Assembly (NCBI GenBank): GCA_033063855.1
Contig: CP093829.1
Coordinates: 12,803,537-12,867,536, forward strand
Length of the DNA: 64,000 bases
Origin: Smittia aterrima
Lineage: Eukaryota; Arthropoda; Insecta; Diptera; Chironomidae
Direction: 5' to 3'
Under the pieces are notes generated by a model. That model did no database searches, had not been told where the DNA came from, and was given only the letters and a program-made list of their open reading frames with translations. A program made the position numbers and the translations under genes. Positions 1 through 12,692 of this stretch are shown here, piece after piece (positions within the stretch are counted from its first letter, which is position 1; the number at the start of each line of letters is the position of its first letter).

Positions 1-92
1 AGACCCTGGACAAAACTTTTTCAAGATTCTCTTTAATCTTATCATGAATGTAGTAAAAAATTAATTTTCTTTCTGAAAATGCTTTGACTCAC

Positions 93-459
93 TGGCATTG
101 AGTGGAATGTTTGACGAGATATTCATACTCATCATGTGGTGTTGTCGAGTCGCATGATGTTGATATTGTTGGAAATGTTGTTGATGTTGCTGTTGTTGCT
201 GCTGCTGCTGTTGGCCAAGATAATGCCGCGATAAGATATGAAAATTGGAAGTTTGTATTTGCTGATTATGCGACTGAAGATGGAAGCGAAGGTTTTGATT
301 ATTGTGAGACACTTGTGACGTGTCTTGTTTGAAGTGATTGTTATTATTCGATAGCACATGCACCGGCGACGCTGTTTGCTGAACAGCGAATGACGAATTG
401 TCGTTGTTCATCTGATAGATCGACCGATTCTCGACACTATTATTCCGGTAGCTTGCCAT
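93..459 (-). CDS. Glutamine/asparagine/histidine-rich exon, product unrecognised (partial)
   Basis: A minus-strand reading frame opens with ATG at 459 and is rich in Asn, Gln, His and Ser. It includes a run of nine Gln followed by His/Gln-rich sequence. A good splice donor (CCA|GTGAGT) ends the coding part at 93, so the gene continues off the left edge; read through, the frame stops at 61. Such low-complexity stretches are common in insect transcription factors and RNA-binding proteins, but no domain is visible, so no function is assigned. It could be a first coding exon. It could instead be downstream of the exon at 4523-5006: an AG two bases before the ATG would join in the correct phase, but it has no good pyrimidine tract. 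The coding character is clear; the gene structure is not. Confidence 0.45.
187..213 (-). repeat. CAG/CAA trinucleotide tract encoding nine Gln
   Basis: Nine consecutive Gln codons, mixing CAG and CAA on the minus strand, lie inside the Q/N-rich exon. The mixed codons suggest selection on the polyglutamine rather than a pure expanding microsatellite. Confidence 0.8.
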
Positions 460-3400
460 TTCTCGCGTTTTAAGTCAACACCGCGCGAATGAATTATATA
501 ATTTTTCGTTTACGTTTACTTTCGTGTAAAAAGGTTTACAAAATATTTCTCATTTTTTCTTCGTTGTCTCGCATAAAACAAAAAAGGATTTTCTGGAAGC
601 ACTTTTCATTCTTATAGAGGAAACATTTTTTCTTTTTTCTTTCGCTAAGCCCTAAATTTAACTTTGGAATTTATTGCACTTTGGATGTATTGCTTAATAT
701 AAAAAGTTTTATTCACTGAGAGAATGCGTTTCGAGACTTCATTCACACACAATTTTCTTAATCGTTCGCGACTTGAAACCATAAACATTTGCTGTTATCT
801 TATCTTTCAATTTGCGTCATTTGGAAATACACACGATTTTGTCTGTTCAGTTTCTGGTTCTTCTCTAACGGCCTCGCCGAATGAGTGATAATGTGTTCGA
901 CGTAATTTGATTCGTAATGCAATTTATTCATGCGATCATCTGCAGAATCATCGATGTCGTCTCCACTTATCAATGTTTGACTCGTGCTGTAAACTCGTCC
1001 GTTCTCCAAAAATTATTATTAGTTAGATTAACATATGAAAAAGGCGGTTTTGAGTAATTAATATTTGAATAATGGTATTCAAATGAGAAATGGTAATTTA
1101 ATAGTTTGCCGCTCATAATTTTTAACATTTCATGTTCTCAACGTTCACAAAATAACTTCTCCTCTACTCCACTCCACTCACTCATGATTCGCTTGTTTAT
1201 TTATTAAACTTTTTATTTTATTTTAGTTTATTCGTCTTCTTCCCTCATGTCACACACAAATGGACAACAAACTTTGTCAACTCAGGAAGGAAAATCGTTT
1301 CTACTTCTCTTAATTATCTATTTGACTTGTTTATGTTCATTTCGCTTTGATCATCATCAGCACACCTAACTTTGGAACTCAATTGTCGAAACTCATGAAT
1401 GAACGCGATACTTTTTATATTTTTTATTACAATGTTTAGCTACTTGGCAACACAGACGATTTCTTTATTTATTTCTTTCTCGTATGTACACCGATTTTTG
1501 TGGATTTTTCGATCGCGCTTTCATCTATCTAAACATCTAAACAGTTACGACAGGCGAGGGAAAAACTTCGTCGTCAAAATAGAGATGACAAATGAAAGGA
1601 AAGTTTCCAACTAAAAAAGTTTTAGGCTTTAAAACTAAATATCACATCCTTCTAGTTGGAAAGAACTTATATTACTAACCGCTCGCTAACGTTGAGTGCG
1701 ATAATGTAAGTGCAATCATTGAATGAAACGAGCGGAAAAATGAATTCGTGCTTTCACGACACACTCGTCGTCTCTCTTGCGCAGTCCTTGAATCGAAGTT
1801 TTTCGGCAAAAGCATTTCAACGACGACTGACTGACTTTCGGCAACGAGCCGAGCATGGCGATTGAATGCATACTGGAACTGTTTTTCTTTTATTGTCTCT
1901 GGCACTTCGGCTCTTCGTTTGGTGTTAAGAAAAAGCCGACGATGGTTGTGAAAATGAAAACAACAAAATTTACAAAAAGGAAAAGAAATATTTCCTTCTT
2001 CTCTCAAATAAAGTGTTAATAAGTTGACATGCGGAGTTGAAATATTTAGCATATTATCTTCCTGTTCCTTTCCTTTCGCCGTCTTGAAAATGAAAAACAA
2101 TTTATAACTGCTAAGTGCAATTTGCATCAATTTTTCAAACGCCGATTGCCGATGTGTTTACGACATGTGTGCTTGCTCGTTTCGTTTTATTCAGATTATC
2201 GTATAATATGAAAAAAGAGTCCTTTTATTAATGTCCCTTCCGATACACGTAAAGACGAGTAAATGAGCGAGCAAAGTGCAATTGCGAAAACTAAATTAAA
2301 ACAAAAACCAGTTTGAAAACTTACTGTTATCACTTCCGTTAACATAAAAATTAACAAAGCTTTTACCTCTGCCTGGTACAGAAAGGAGAGAAACAAAAAC
2401 AAAACTTAAAGTAAAATGATTTCGAGGCTTTACCCAAACAACATTTTCTCGCTCGCTCTCCGTGTATTATTAATAATGATAAACATTTTTCATTCTCGTT
2501 GAGGGAAAATAAAAAGGAAAAGAAGGAAGAGCTGTGAGTAAAAAGCCCAATCTAATTTAGGAATTATTTAAACTTTCGCCATTCTACAAACATGTACACG
2601 TTGTAAACAAAAGGCTTGCGCTACGTCAACAACTCTAACCATACCACTCTTAAATATATAAATTCCTTTTTGCTGCTTTTATGTAATTTTTTGAGGATAT
2701 AAATGATGTTATCTCTCTCCACTGTCTTCGCTCTCATAATATTTTAATTTTCCGCTAGTTAACATTTTTAGAAGGAGTTGGGAATGGGGACGGTCGTTAA
2801 CTATAATTCCAGTTAAAATTTGGAAAGAAACATATTTGCTGTTTGCTTTTTTATAGAAATATTCGAACCTGATCACTCGATATTATTTTTCAAATTCAGT
2901 TTCCAAAAAAAAACTCGCTTAACTTTCGGTCTCAAATTGATTCAAAATTTGCAAACGCTTTTAGCAGTGGGATGACGGATTAAACTAAATATTGAATATT
3001 TGAAAAAAAAGGAATCTTTCCTATTCTTGCAGAAGAATTCGATTTATTGAATTTATTTTTCAGATAAATTTATCTACTCTTTTGAAATATTTTATATTTT
3101 GGTTTAATTAAGTTTAGTAAATCTCACTTCTTTCAACAAAACAGCAGAAAACAGTGACAACCAAAAAAATATTTCGGCTACATCATAAACTGTCGAGGAT
3201 CATCAGAACATTTCCCTAAAACACAGCCTCTCATTAATTCATTTAACTTTCCTTTCGCCGAGACCTTTAACAGCATTTAGGATAATTTTTGCCTGCTTCT
3301 CTCTACCGGAAAAATTGTTAACCCCGAGACAAAAGGGAAATATTTTTATTTTTGTGTAGTTTCGTCATTTTCCAAGATAAATAAGAAGCAACTTCGGTCG

Positions 3401-4522
3401 AGAGGGAACGACGATGAAAAAAAATATTTTGTGAGAGTTCATTTTTTGCATTTTAATTCCGCTATTCATAGGGAGGAGGGAGGCTAAGAGCGACTTGAGG
3501 AGAGGCATCATCATAAGAAATCTTACTCTTGAAGAGGCTAATTAATATTCAAACGGCAACGAGTACTCCAATTTATACTTCTTAATTAAGACAAGTTTTC
3601 TTTTCATTGCCTTTCTCACGAGTTGGCTGAGTTCTCTCTTTTGGTCGGGAAATGAAGGGAAGCACCTTTTGAATGAGCTAAGCAATAGTTTGTCTTTTAT
3701 ATTTTCTTGTTGGGGAGAAACTTTCTTCAATTGTATCGAACGAAGGAGAAAAAGAATATTTTTAAAACAAAAAGTTTCTTTTTCTTTGTCTGAATTGATG
3801 AAATCAAACACAAATTAAATATTGACAAAGTCGAGGCTGCTTGTCGAGTGAGCAAACGTACGACGAATGTCTGTTAATAAGCAAGAAGGAACATTCTGGT
3901 AATCAGCACAAGATGAGATAATTGAGCTGTAGTGATACATGGCGAGAGGAAATTTTGTGTGATCAGCAGAACGCGTGGAAGGGAAAATTGATTTGAGGTT
4001 TCATGGAGTTCGAAAAAATTCTTCTCTCTTTCCAAAAAACTATCAAAGCCAAAAGAAATTATGTGTTCAATAATAATTTCAAGAGAAAGGAAGGCTGTTT
4101 TAAACTCTTGCCAACCAAGAACGATACTCGAAGCGGTTTCACAACCAACGGACGACTCCTCTAGGCGAATCGAAACTGGCGACGAGGCAGAAAAAAGCAG
4201 AACGAAAAAAAATCTTCTATTCTGCTTCATGAGCAGTCGTCACCACGTTTCATGAATGCATTATTAGATGATTAGGTTTTTATCTCTCCCGAAAATTCTA
4301 TGATTGAAAAATACACAGAGCGAGAAGGCTCCGTCCGAGGCCAGCAAACTACAATAAAAATGTGGTGGCAGTTTGTCTTGAAAATTTGCAATCGACCCGA
4401 AACTGGCGTGGGCATAAAAGTGAAATTGCTCCGAATCAGAACGCATGAATAAGCAAACCGAAGGAAATGTAAACTTTTGAAGACGCAATTGAATTGAAAA
4501 AAGAAAGTTTTTTTCGACTTAC
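460..4522. other. Mostly non-coding stretch, probably intronic or intergenic
   Basis: AT-rich sequence with many T-runs lies between the two minus-strand exons at the left end. No domain-bearing frame is visible. One minus-strand frame at 800-1009 has coding-like composition (many Asp, Ser and Asn, few hydrophobic runs). It lacks an ATG and shows no convincing acceptor or donor, so I do not call it a gene. The longer minus-strand frame at 1675-2130 looks like chance: Phe-rich, with no splice context. Confidence 0.5.
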
Positions 4523-5006
4523 CCGATCCGATGGGAGTGTGCTTGAGAACCTCAGAACTTTCGTTGTTGCTCTCCTTAACATGTTCATTAGCTTGAGATG
4601 TTTTTGTTTCTTCTTTCTCAGCTCTCGACTCAATCAAGGAGAGTGGAGTGCTTCGGTTTCCATTGCGAACAACCAAGAACGAGTGGGACTTATCTAAAGT
4701 TTTAATTACGAGTCGACTATCCTTCGAGAGCTGCTGCAAATTGAGGTGACTGTTAACACTATCTTTCACTTCAATCTTCTCCACATCATGAATGCTTTCA
4801 GTGTGGTTCTGACTGACAGTGAACTTTGAATGATTTTTGTTCAGCAAATTCAGTAACTCTTGGGTGTTTTGAATAACAATTTGGCCTCCATTCTCCGCCT
4901 TAGCTCCTCGAATCATATAAATCACATTTCCACATTGCTGTGAAGCGGCAGCTTGATTCAGAGCTTGCGGATTTATTAACACGTTTAGTGACGAAGGCGC
5001 ACTCAT
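4523..5006 (-). CDS. N-terminal coding exon of an unrecognised, probably nuclear protein
   Basis: The minus-strand frame begins with ATG at 5006 and runs 161 codons plus one base to an excellent donor (TCGG|GTAAGT, GT at 4522-4521). An acceptor (TTTTCAG) at 5030-5036 precedes the ATG by 23 bases, so at least one 5' UTR exon lies upstream. The protein starts MSAPSSLNVLINPQALNQ. It has a moderately hydrophobic segment (around VIYMIRGAKAENGGQIVIQN, residues 29-48) and then a polar, Ser/Glu/Asn-rich part. No known domain is visible and I do not recognise the family. The exon ends in phase 1; the next exon may be the Q-rich one at 459-93 or may lie outside the window. A short upstream ORF starting at 5029 overlaps the start codon. 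Confidence 0.6.
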
Positions 5007-5278
5007 GAGGAGATTTTTCTAGGAAGCATCTGAAAATAAATAAAGTTGAACGAGACATGAAATCTATGGCATTTAATTTACATAAATTAAATTTCTCCGA
5101 TGTCCATTCACTTCGTTACATTTTCTCATTCACCGGAAAGTCATTAAAACTGAATTTTCCACAGAGTCGCTTCGAGTTAATTGTTAAACAAACAGATCAG
5201 GACACTCTTCATTGAGCGAGTAATTGATTCAACTCTGAAGACCTTGTTTGCCTGTACAGCTTTCGTAATAGAGTGAAA

Positions 5279-5294
5279 GAGAGAGAGAGAGAGA
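5279..5294. repeat. GA dinucleotide microsatellite
   Basis: An uninterrupted (GA)8 tract. Similar tracts occur at 8977-8991, 9721-9734, 9874-9887 and 41103-41117. GA repeats can recruit GAGA-type factors in flies; that role is only a possibility here. Confidence 0.85.
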
Positions 5295-5401
5295 TAGGAA
5301 AAAATGTTGAAGTTCATCCAAGAAAACGTTGAGAAATCTTTTTTACGGAGATTTTTCCAAAATATACGACATTCTATATCAAATGAAAATAAATAACTTT
5401 T

Positions 5402-5415
5402 CTCATTATAATGAG
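5402..5415. repeat. 14-bp perfect palindrome
   Basis: CTCATTATAATGAG reads the same on both strands. It is flanked by imperfect ATAACT / AGTTAT arms that extend the symmetry. Function unknown; AT-rich palindromes arise by chance at moderate frequency. Confidence 0.6.
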
Positions 5416-8400
5416 TTATTTTATAGACAAAATGTAATTCTAAAACTTTAATGTTCTTTATGGCCCGGAATAATGTTTCAAAATATTTTTAATGTCCAAT
5501 CACAATTTCCATCGTGAGACAGTTGAGGATTGAGACGAAAAGTTTGGCGATCGAGTTGAGCTTTCACTCTCAATCGAATTCTTTGATCTGGGCCAAAGGC
5601 CTTTGCATTGTTTGTTCCTAATGTTTATAACCTTTGAGGAAATCGCAATGGCATTTAATATCGATAAAATGTTGGTTTGTTATGAAGTGATCAATTTTAA
5701 AGTTGAATGTTAAATGTGATGAAAACGGCTCGCAAAGGAAAAAGTGGCGAACAGCCAAAAGTTTTTCAAAAGAGAAAGACAAAAGTTTTGTGTTAACCCT
5801 TTAAGGAAACTTTCTTTCATGTGCTGCCACGCTGCCATATCTTAATGTTTTCTTGTCTTTGCAAGAACGGCGAAAGGAAAGTGTGAATTGAAAATGAAAA
5901 AGTTGTATTTTGTTTATTGAAAAGAAGAAAGAAAGAAGGAAACTCGCAGACGAGTGTCTGAAGGAAAAGTCATTTTTCTTACTGTGAAATATGACTGTGA
6001 GAGCCATCGTCTCCTAGTCCAATGCACGAGAGGCGAAAAGGAATGTGATTCGAGATAATTATAGGCATTAAAAAACACGCTGGTTCAATTATCAGCTTAT
6101 AATAGCTCTCACAGTATGGTTCAAGCCAAAAAGCCGAGTAGAAACTAGCAATTTCGAGAGACACACATGCCAGAGATGTAAACGAGAGCGCACAGAATGT
6201 TTAGAAGAACGAAATAACTTCTCGTCTTGCTTCCCTTTCCCAAAACATTCAAGTGCAACCAATTTAGTTTTAAAAGTTTTGTGTACTTGCAAGTTGAATA
6301 AATAAATTACTTTTGCCTACACTTTCGGATACAAACAAGCGAAGCGTTTGTGCAATGTTTTCTACGAGAAGGATAAAAAAAACCTCTCTCAGTCGTCCCT
6401 TATTTTTAATTAAAAACTTTTATTACTGAAATAGAGCGTGTCTAGGACGTACAAATGAAATAGAATGAAAAAAGCCTACAGAACTATAAATAAACTTTTA
6501 CACATGTTTTGTGTTATCCTCCAGCATTTCTAGCGCGCCTCGTGCAATCATGCAGCTAAATCTCTCATACTCCTCCCTCCGCTATAGGCTTCGCTTATTA
6601 CGCGCGCGAGGTTTAAAAAGTTATTCATCTTCAAAGCGAGAATTGTTTGTGGCTAAATTTGTCAGCGACAAATCCAAAAGTTTAAATCGATTGCAATTAA
6701 AAATCATTAATTACCGCTAATTTCATCGATTTTTACGTGATATTTTATAAAACTCCATTTATAAATAAACATTAAACCGACGCCAAGCTGTAGATATATG
6801 TTCTTGTTTGAAACGCCATAAATTAAAATAAAGCCATTTAGGATTTATCCATTGTTCGCATGAAACGTTAAACTTAAATATCATCTCTTTTTATTTGTAA
6901 ACGACCTCAGAACAGAACATTGGATTGCATTGGGGTTGATTGGCTCGTAGTCCAAAATATTAAATAAAACTCTTTCGTGTAATTGCTTTAGGAGTCTTTG
7001 TGTATTTTGCACACCGGAATTTTGTTTGAGCATAGAAAGAAAAGTTTTAACTGCACATTTCGAAGCTTTCAAAGCTTTTGTGTGTAAAAGCTTTCGTGAA
7101 GCTTTTTCAGATTTCTGTTATTTACCAAATACATCAATCGCAGATAGAAAAGGCTTTATATTTGCGTCATTAGTTCACGTAAGAAAATCAATATTCAACC
7201 TAAAAGCGTAATTCTACGAAGGCCAAAGAAAATAAATTAACAAATTCTCCAAAATAAAAATTTAGAACAAGATGCACACAAAACTTAAACTTTCAGGAAA
7301 ATCTTAAAAGAAACATATTTCGCACCTATTTTAGAGCTTTCAAGGTCAAACCAACTCATATCCAATCACTTTTTATCAAATAAAAAGTTCGCGAAAAAAT
7401 AATTGAAAAATGCGATTATTGATTTTAAATTATTCACGAATTTCTATTTGTTTGGAGTTGTAATCAGCACTTAACATATCATCCACTGCAAGGTCACGGT
7501 CGATACAGTGATTAAATTCATATTCCCCTTCATTCATTCTTTTCATGCTAATCTCGAAGAAACATTTTTTTTCACTCAGAACTTCGGAACTCGCTAAATT
7601 ACGCTTAGGTCAAAGACGTCGATTGCTTTTTTACCAATTCTTATTGCCGGCAATTATTGCTTGGCTTTTCTCCTCTCTGGCCGTTGCCGATCGTTGTTTA
7701 CTGGTAAATTTGTAACAAACTTTCAATGAAATAAAAATAAAACATTTCTGATCACCAAGTTGGTAAAGCTTAACAAAGCACTCTTCAGCGTTCACTGTTT
7801 TCGGACTCGCCCTTGTAAAAATATCGCGCAAACAATTTCACGAATACTTTTCGGATACTCAATCACAACTTTTTATGAAGACTTTAGTTCGTTTTTAGTC
7901 AAATACAACTATCTGATTATCTTGCTTAGAATAAATAAATAAGATTTCAGACGAATTTTGTTTTTTTGCGATGAGTTGATTTTGAAATTATTATCAAGGA
8001 AGTCCCCTCGACTTCCCAATTCTTCACAAGGATGAGTCTTCGCAACTATTTTTTAACGGAAATTTTGTTCTAAGTTTCTTGTTCTAAAAGCCCAAATTCA
8101 CCGTTTTCATTAAAGCAAGCATTTGCTTTCTAGAAACTTATTATGAAGGCTTAAATATGAAGTTTTTTAAAAAAAAACCAATCTAATTTTTATGAAGGTC
8201 AAACTGCGAGAAACGTAGACAGTAGCTGACGAACGTCTCTATCAAAAGGAAAACACGAACAATTTGTTTAAGTTGTAAATTTCATTTTGGTATGCAGATG
8301 ATGAAAAGAAGCAAACCATGTACATTCCCACTCATCTGACAGCAGCGCTTTGAACGACGATGATGGTGATAATAAATGAAGACGAGATCTTCAATTTACG

Positions 8401-9966
8401 CTTGCGATATGTTGCCATCCTTTCTTCACTCATCAAAATGTGGAATTGAAAGGAAATACTGAAAGGAAAAATGCGAATAATGGGAATTGCTTCGCTGTAA
8501 GATGATCTAGATGAAGCAAAAAGAGATAACAATAGTCGAGTATGATAAATATTCGGATTTATTGAACTTTGACATTACATTTTTTTTTTTGCGTTCAGAC
8601 AACATTTCTATCGATTTGGATATATTTTTTCTCCTCGCTCCCTGTTTGTTTCTTTCTTCCTGTCCCGGGGTTGAATATTGCGAAAAAAAAAGAACGAAAA
8701 ACGCTCGTGTTGTAATTTTTAGTTTTTATCAACGAATGTCCACCACAACTCTTGGTTTGAAGAAAGAAGACAAGAATTGCGTTTGGACAATCACAGCTAA
8801 AAACAAAAGCGATGAAACGTTTCGATTCGAACTCTCCGACGTTTGCTTGCTGTCCGACCTAAAAAAATAATTAAAAATATCGATTTTATCCATCACGTTG
8901 TTTAATTTTATTATGATTTCCGATGCCATTGATCTCGTTTTACCTATTTCGTAATTGAATAGCTCGAGTGATAGCAAGAGAGAGAGAGAGATGGAAAGCA
9001 CTTTAGCCAATGAATAAAACAGAGCAACATCTTTTAACTCGATTGTCAAAGTTCGACAATCGAATTGTGTTTTAATCTAATTGATTATTGAATGCAGCTC
9101 TTAATTAATATTGTCTCGTCCTGTATGGCCGCGTGTGTGTTTGGGGATTCTGATGCAGTTGATGGAAGAGCGATTTATGCCAAAAAAAAACACAATCTGT
9201 TCACTCGTGTCTACGTGAAACTTTTGCGAAAAACACTCGAGGCACAAACAATTAAAGATGCTTAACGATCCTTGTGCATCTTCTCACTCTATCATTCCTC
9301 TCCTCGTTTAAGAAGACACAATCGCTTATGTAACTTTGAATATTAGAGGAAAGAAATGTTTAATCAAACTATCGCGACGAAAGTCGGGAAGGGAGTGTGT
9401 GAAGTTTATCGTCGCTAACTGCTTAATGCCAGCACCTTCGATGAAAGTCTTGTTCAATTGTTTCAATTGGTTTTTTAAATAGTTTAATAAATCAATGGAT
9501 TTCCATAGCGAATTTCCAAAATAAAAAAAGTAAAACTCAAGCGCGGGGGAAGGAGAAAATTTTAAACAAAATATAATGCGGCAATCGCTTGCTCGTTCTG
9601 TCAAAAAAATATCGAAAAAAGTGTTGTTTTACCTTCAATTCGCTCGTTTCAATTTCTTTTTTTTTTCGCGAGAAAATATTTTCGACAGTTCGCTGCCGTT
9701 TGTCAGGGAAAAGCGGAGGAAGAGAGAGAGAGAGCGAGTGAGAGCTATTGATATAATTTCAATAATTTTCCATTCAAGCTTATTATGCCAAAATGGCAAA
9801 TTACTTTGAAGAGTTGTTTGGTGCGGGGCGCAATAGATGTTAGATAAATAAAATTTGATATCAAGAGAAAGGCAGAGAGAGAGAGACTTAGAATTATTTT
9901 AAACTGTGTTCGCAAATGGCTTTTGATTGTCACACCGCCTCAAAAAGTGCTTCAATTTTTAGGTTG

Positions 9967-10002
9967 TCATTATGTCACTCCTTTAAGTTCTTGACATAAT
10001 GA
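9967..10002. repeat. 11-bp perfect inverted repeat with 14-base spacer
   Basis: TCATTATGTCA at 9967-9977 is matched by its exact reverse complement at 9992-10002 around a 14-base spacer. It could form a hairpin or be a paired binding site. It is not followed by a T-run typical of Pol III ends, and no gene adjoins it. Confidence 0.6.
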
Positions 10003-12692
10003 AGTGATTGCTCCAATCGAACCGTGTTTTCATGTTATTCGTTTTATTTTTTGGAGTTGAACTCATTCATTCTCGCTTTTCAGGGCTCGACAGAAAAGAA
10101 TTTTTCATCCGACGAAAGTTGCGGTAATTCTGCTTCGACCTTAAAGCTCACGTAAGCATTTTCTTGTAAGCCTCATCTTAAGCCATTTCACCGAAAATTT
10201 ATGAGAGAAACGCTTGAAATCCGAATTGATAAGAAAACAGGAAAAGATAATGCAAATCATTGTAAAAAAAAGTTGTCTCATGGGCTGACGCCCTTTTACG
10301 ACATCTTGTATAAAAATGCGAGATACAGTCGGATTTTTCAAGTCTCGTCGTTTCCATGGACGTCATTACGAGCTGTCTACCTCAAATAGTCTACAATTTC
10401 CGTTTCATTTTCAAATTAATCAAACTCTCTACTCTCGAGAACTTTGTTTAATCAAAGAGTTAAATTAAAAAGAAATAAAACTTTTTTCTTGCCTTTGTTC
10501 TCATTTGCAGAACTTTTTTCTTCTGCATTGAAGCTTCGTGAAACTTCAGACTCTTTTAATTACACTGCTCTTGAAGCTTAGAACTTCAAGAACCTGACTT
10601 TTACTGATTACGTTAAATGGCACTTTAAGATCGTTTTTAACAGGACTTTAAAAATCCTATAAAACAACATAGGAAAAAGTTTTTGGTGAATTCACGAACA
10701 TGCGCACAGTTCTCAATGAAAATTTTTCCTCAATGTGGATTTTTTTTCTTCTTTTGCTTGCCCTGGAGTTTCTCAATCATAAATTAAAAATTGAACTGAC
10801 TCTTTCTGACGATGGACTTTTTCCATTTTGTTATCAGGTTCTGGAGTTTATCGAAGGACGATAACGAGACAAAGTTTATCGCAGACTAAATTATATAATA
10901 AGAAGAGATCTTACCAGTAGATCCAACTCACCTTTACCTATAGAGTTCTTATCTCTTCCTAAACACTCACAAGTTTATTCAACTTTCAACTTTAGCTGTT
11001 TAAAACAAAACTTTAAGACAAGACTATGAGCCGAGCAGCGAACACCTTGAGCTCCGTCTGAAATGTCCTTTTCACTCATCGCTCTAGCATGAAATGTTTT
11101 CTTTTTCAAATTCATGCGTCAAATGCAAAAAATTTGCAGTATCAGATATTCGATTTATCCGCTTCGGATGTCATGCGCACTAAGAATTTCCCCGTTTCGG
11201 CAGTCACTGTAAGTATGCATTTCTGTCTTTTTTGAATTAACGATTGCACGGAACGAATCGACGTTGCAATGCTGAGCAAATACAAGTTGTCTGAAACAAA
11301 AACAACGAGAGGGAAGGTTTGGTGATTGAGTCACCACGAACTTCAACATATAATGAGGAGAAATAATGAGAAATCGCAAAACTTTTAATAGAATTGTGGA
11401 ATTAATAATCGTTAAATTTTCATTTTAATGGTTCTGACTTCTCTGTTGCTTTTCGTCCTTACAAAGCTCACCTTTGGTTGTTAATATTCATTTCAGTAAT
11501 TATGAGTTACACGCAACTCTTTTGTGAAACTTTCCCCTAAGCATTTAACGAGATTGCTGACAGGTCACATGAACGAACGATTTGTTGTTTCAAATTGACC
11601 CTTCACACTTCCGCTGAACGATCCCTATTTAAAATCGTAAAAATAAAAAATTTAATTTTTCACCTCATTTTTTTTATATTTGTGACGGCACCTGAAGCTA
11701 CTCAAACCCCCGAAACGCCAATTGAAACGCCAATCGTTCTTATCGTTTGAAAAAAGGCAAAAATTTTATTTTCTTGTCACTTATATTTGATTTCTCTAAA
11801 TTCAATTGATTGATAGTACAAGGCCCAAAAATGCGCAATGGTGAAGTAGACTAAATCTATGATTTCATTTATAATTTGGTTTGAAAAAAGCTTTTTATTT
11901 TGAGTAGAAAATATTTTCGATAATTTAAACCGAGTTCATTGAAACTGAAAGGCGATAAGATGATGGACGCAAACTAATTGTTATCGAATAATATTTCCCT
12001 CATTTTTAGTTTGAAGAGTCGACCGAGGGAATAAGAAATAAACTTTGAATTCTCATTAAACTCTTAAATATTCATTTTTATAAATGTTTCTCATCATAAT
12101 ATCTAAGTTTATGTTTTTTTCATTTGTTTGGAAGTACGAGGTTTTTTAAAATACAACCTGTATTTGAAATTTGATTGATTAATTGCCCTAAGAAATCTTT
12201 TATTTAAAATCTTTTGAGAAAGAGAAAAACTTTTTTGTTGCTTTGTTTGTTTTTTTTTTGGAAAAAGCTCAAAAATTTCTAATTAAGAGTTGATTGAAGA
12301 AACTTTGGTGTCAGTGACCGCATTCCGGTCTCTGCTTAGAAATAAATTCAATGACATGATTGGTTTGTAAGGCCCAACAAGGAAATAAAAATTTAAATAA
12401 AAGTTTTCGCTAACAACATTTGTGCTGATTTCGCCATCAAGCATTTTAAAAACTTTTTCATCCTTAACAACCGATAAACAATTTTTCGGGTCGCGTAATT
12501 GTCTCGTTCATTCTAAAAACTCGAAACATATCTAAATGATTTACGTACTTTAGAATATAAGAATATATAAGACGACGACTTTTTAAAAGGCAATCAAAGA
12601 TTGTTGAAAGGAAAATTGTCCCAATGGTCCTAAATAATTTTCATTTGATGAATTTTTTTCTTTAAATATTAAAAGGATTTTTTTCCTTCTCT

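Larger units (their letters stand above)
5030..12692. other. Long non-coding region between the left-end gene and NaCP60E
   Basis: About 7.6 kb separate the 5' side of the minus-strand gene at 4.5-5.0 kb from the 3' end of the channel gene. I see no reading frame with domain character or splice support. It holds several GA-repeat microsatellites, a 14-bp perfect palindrome near 5402 and an 11-bp inverted repeat near 9967. Upstream exons, promoter and enhancers of the left-end gene, and the channel's 3' UTR at the right end, probably lie here, but none can be placed from sequence alone. Confidence 0.6.

Noticed and set aside
1675..2130. Minus-strand open frame of 151 codons
   Set aside because: Composition is Phe/Leu/Arg-rich with no domain, no splice context and no neighbour support; long chance frames occur in this AT-rich DNA.
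7030..7110. Cluster of AAGCTTT / AAAGCTT motifs
   Set aside because: AAAGCTTT-like words are frequent throughout this AT-rich window, so the cluster is not convincing as a site.
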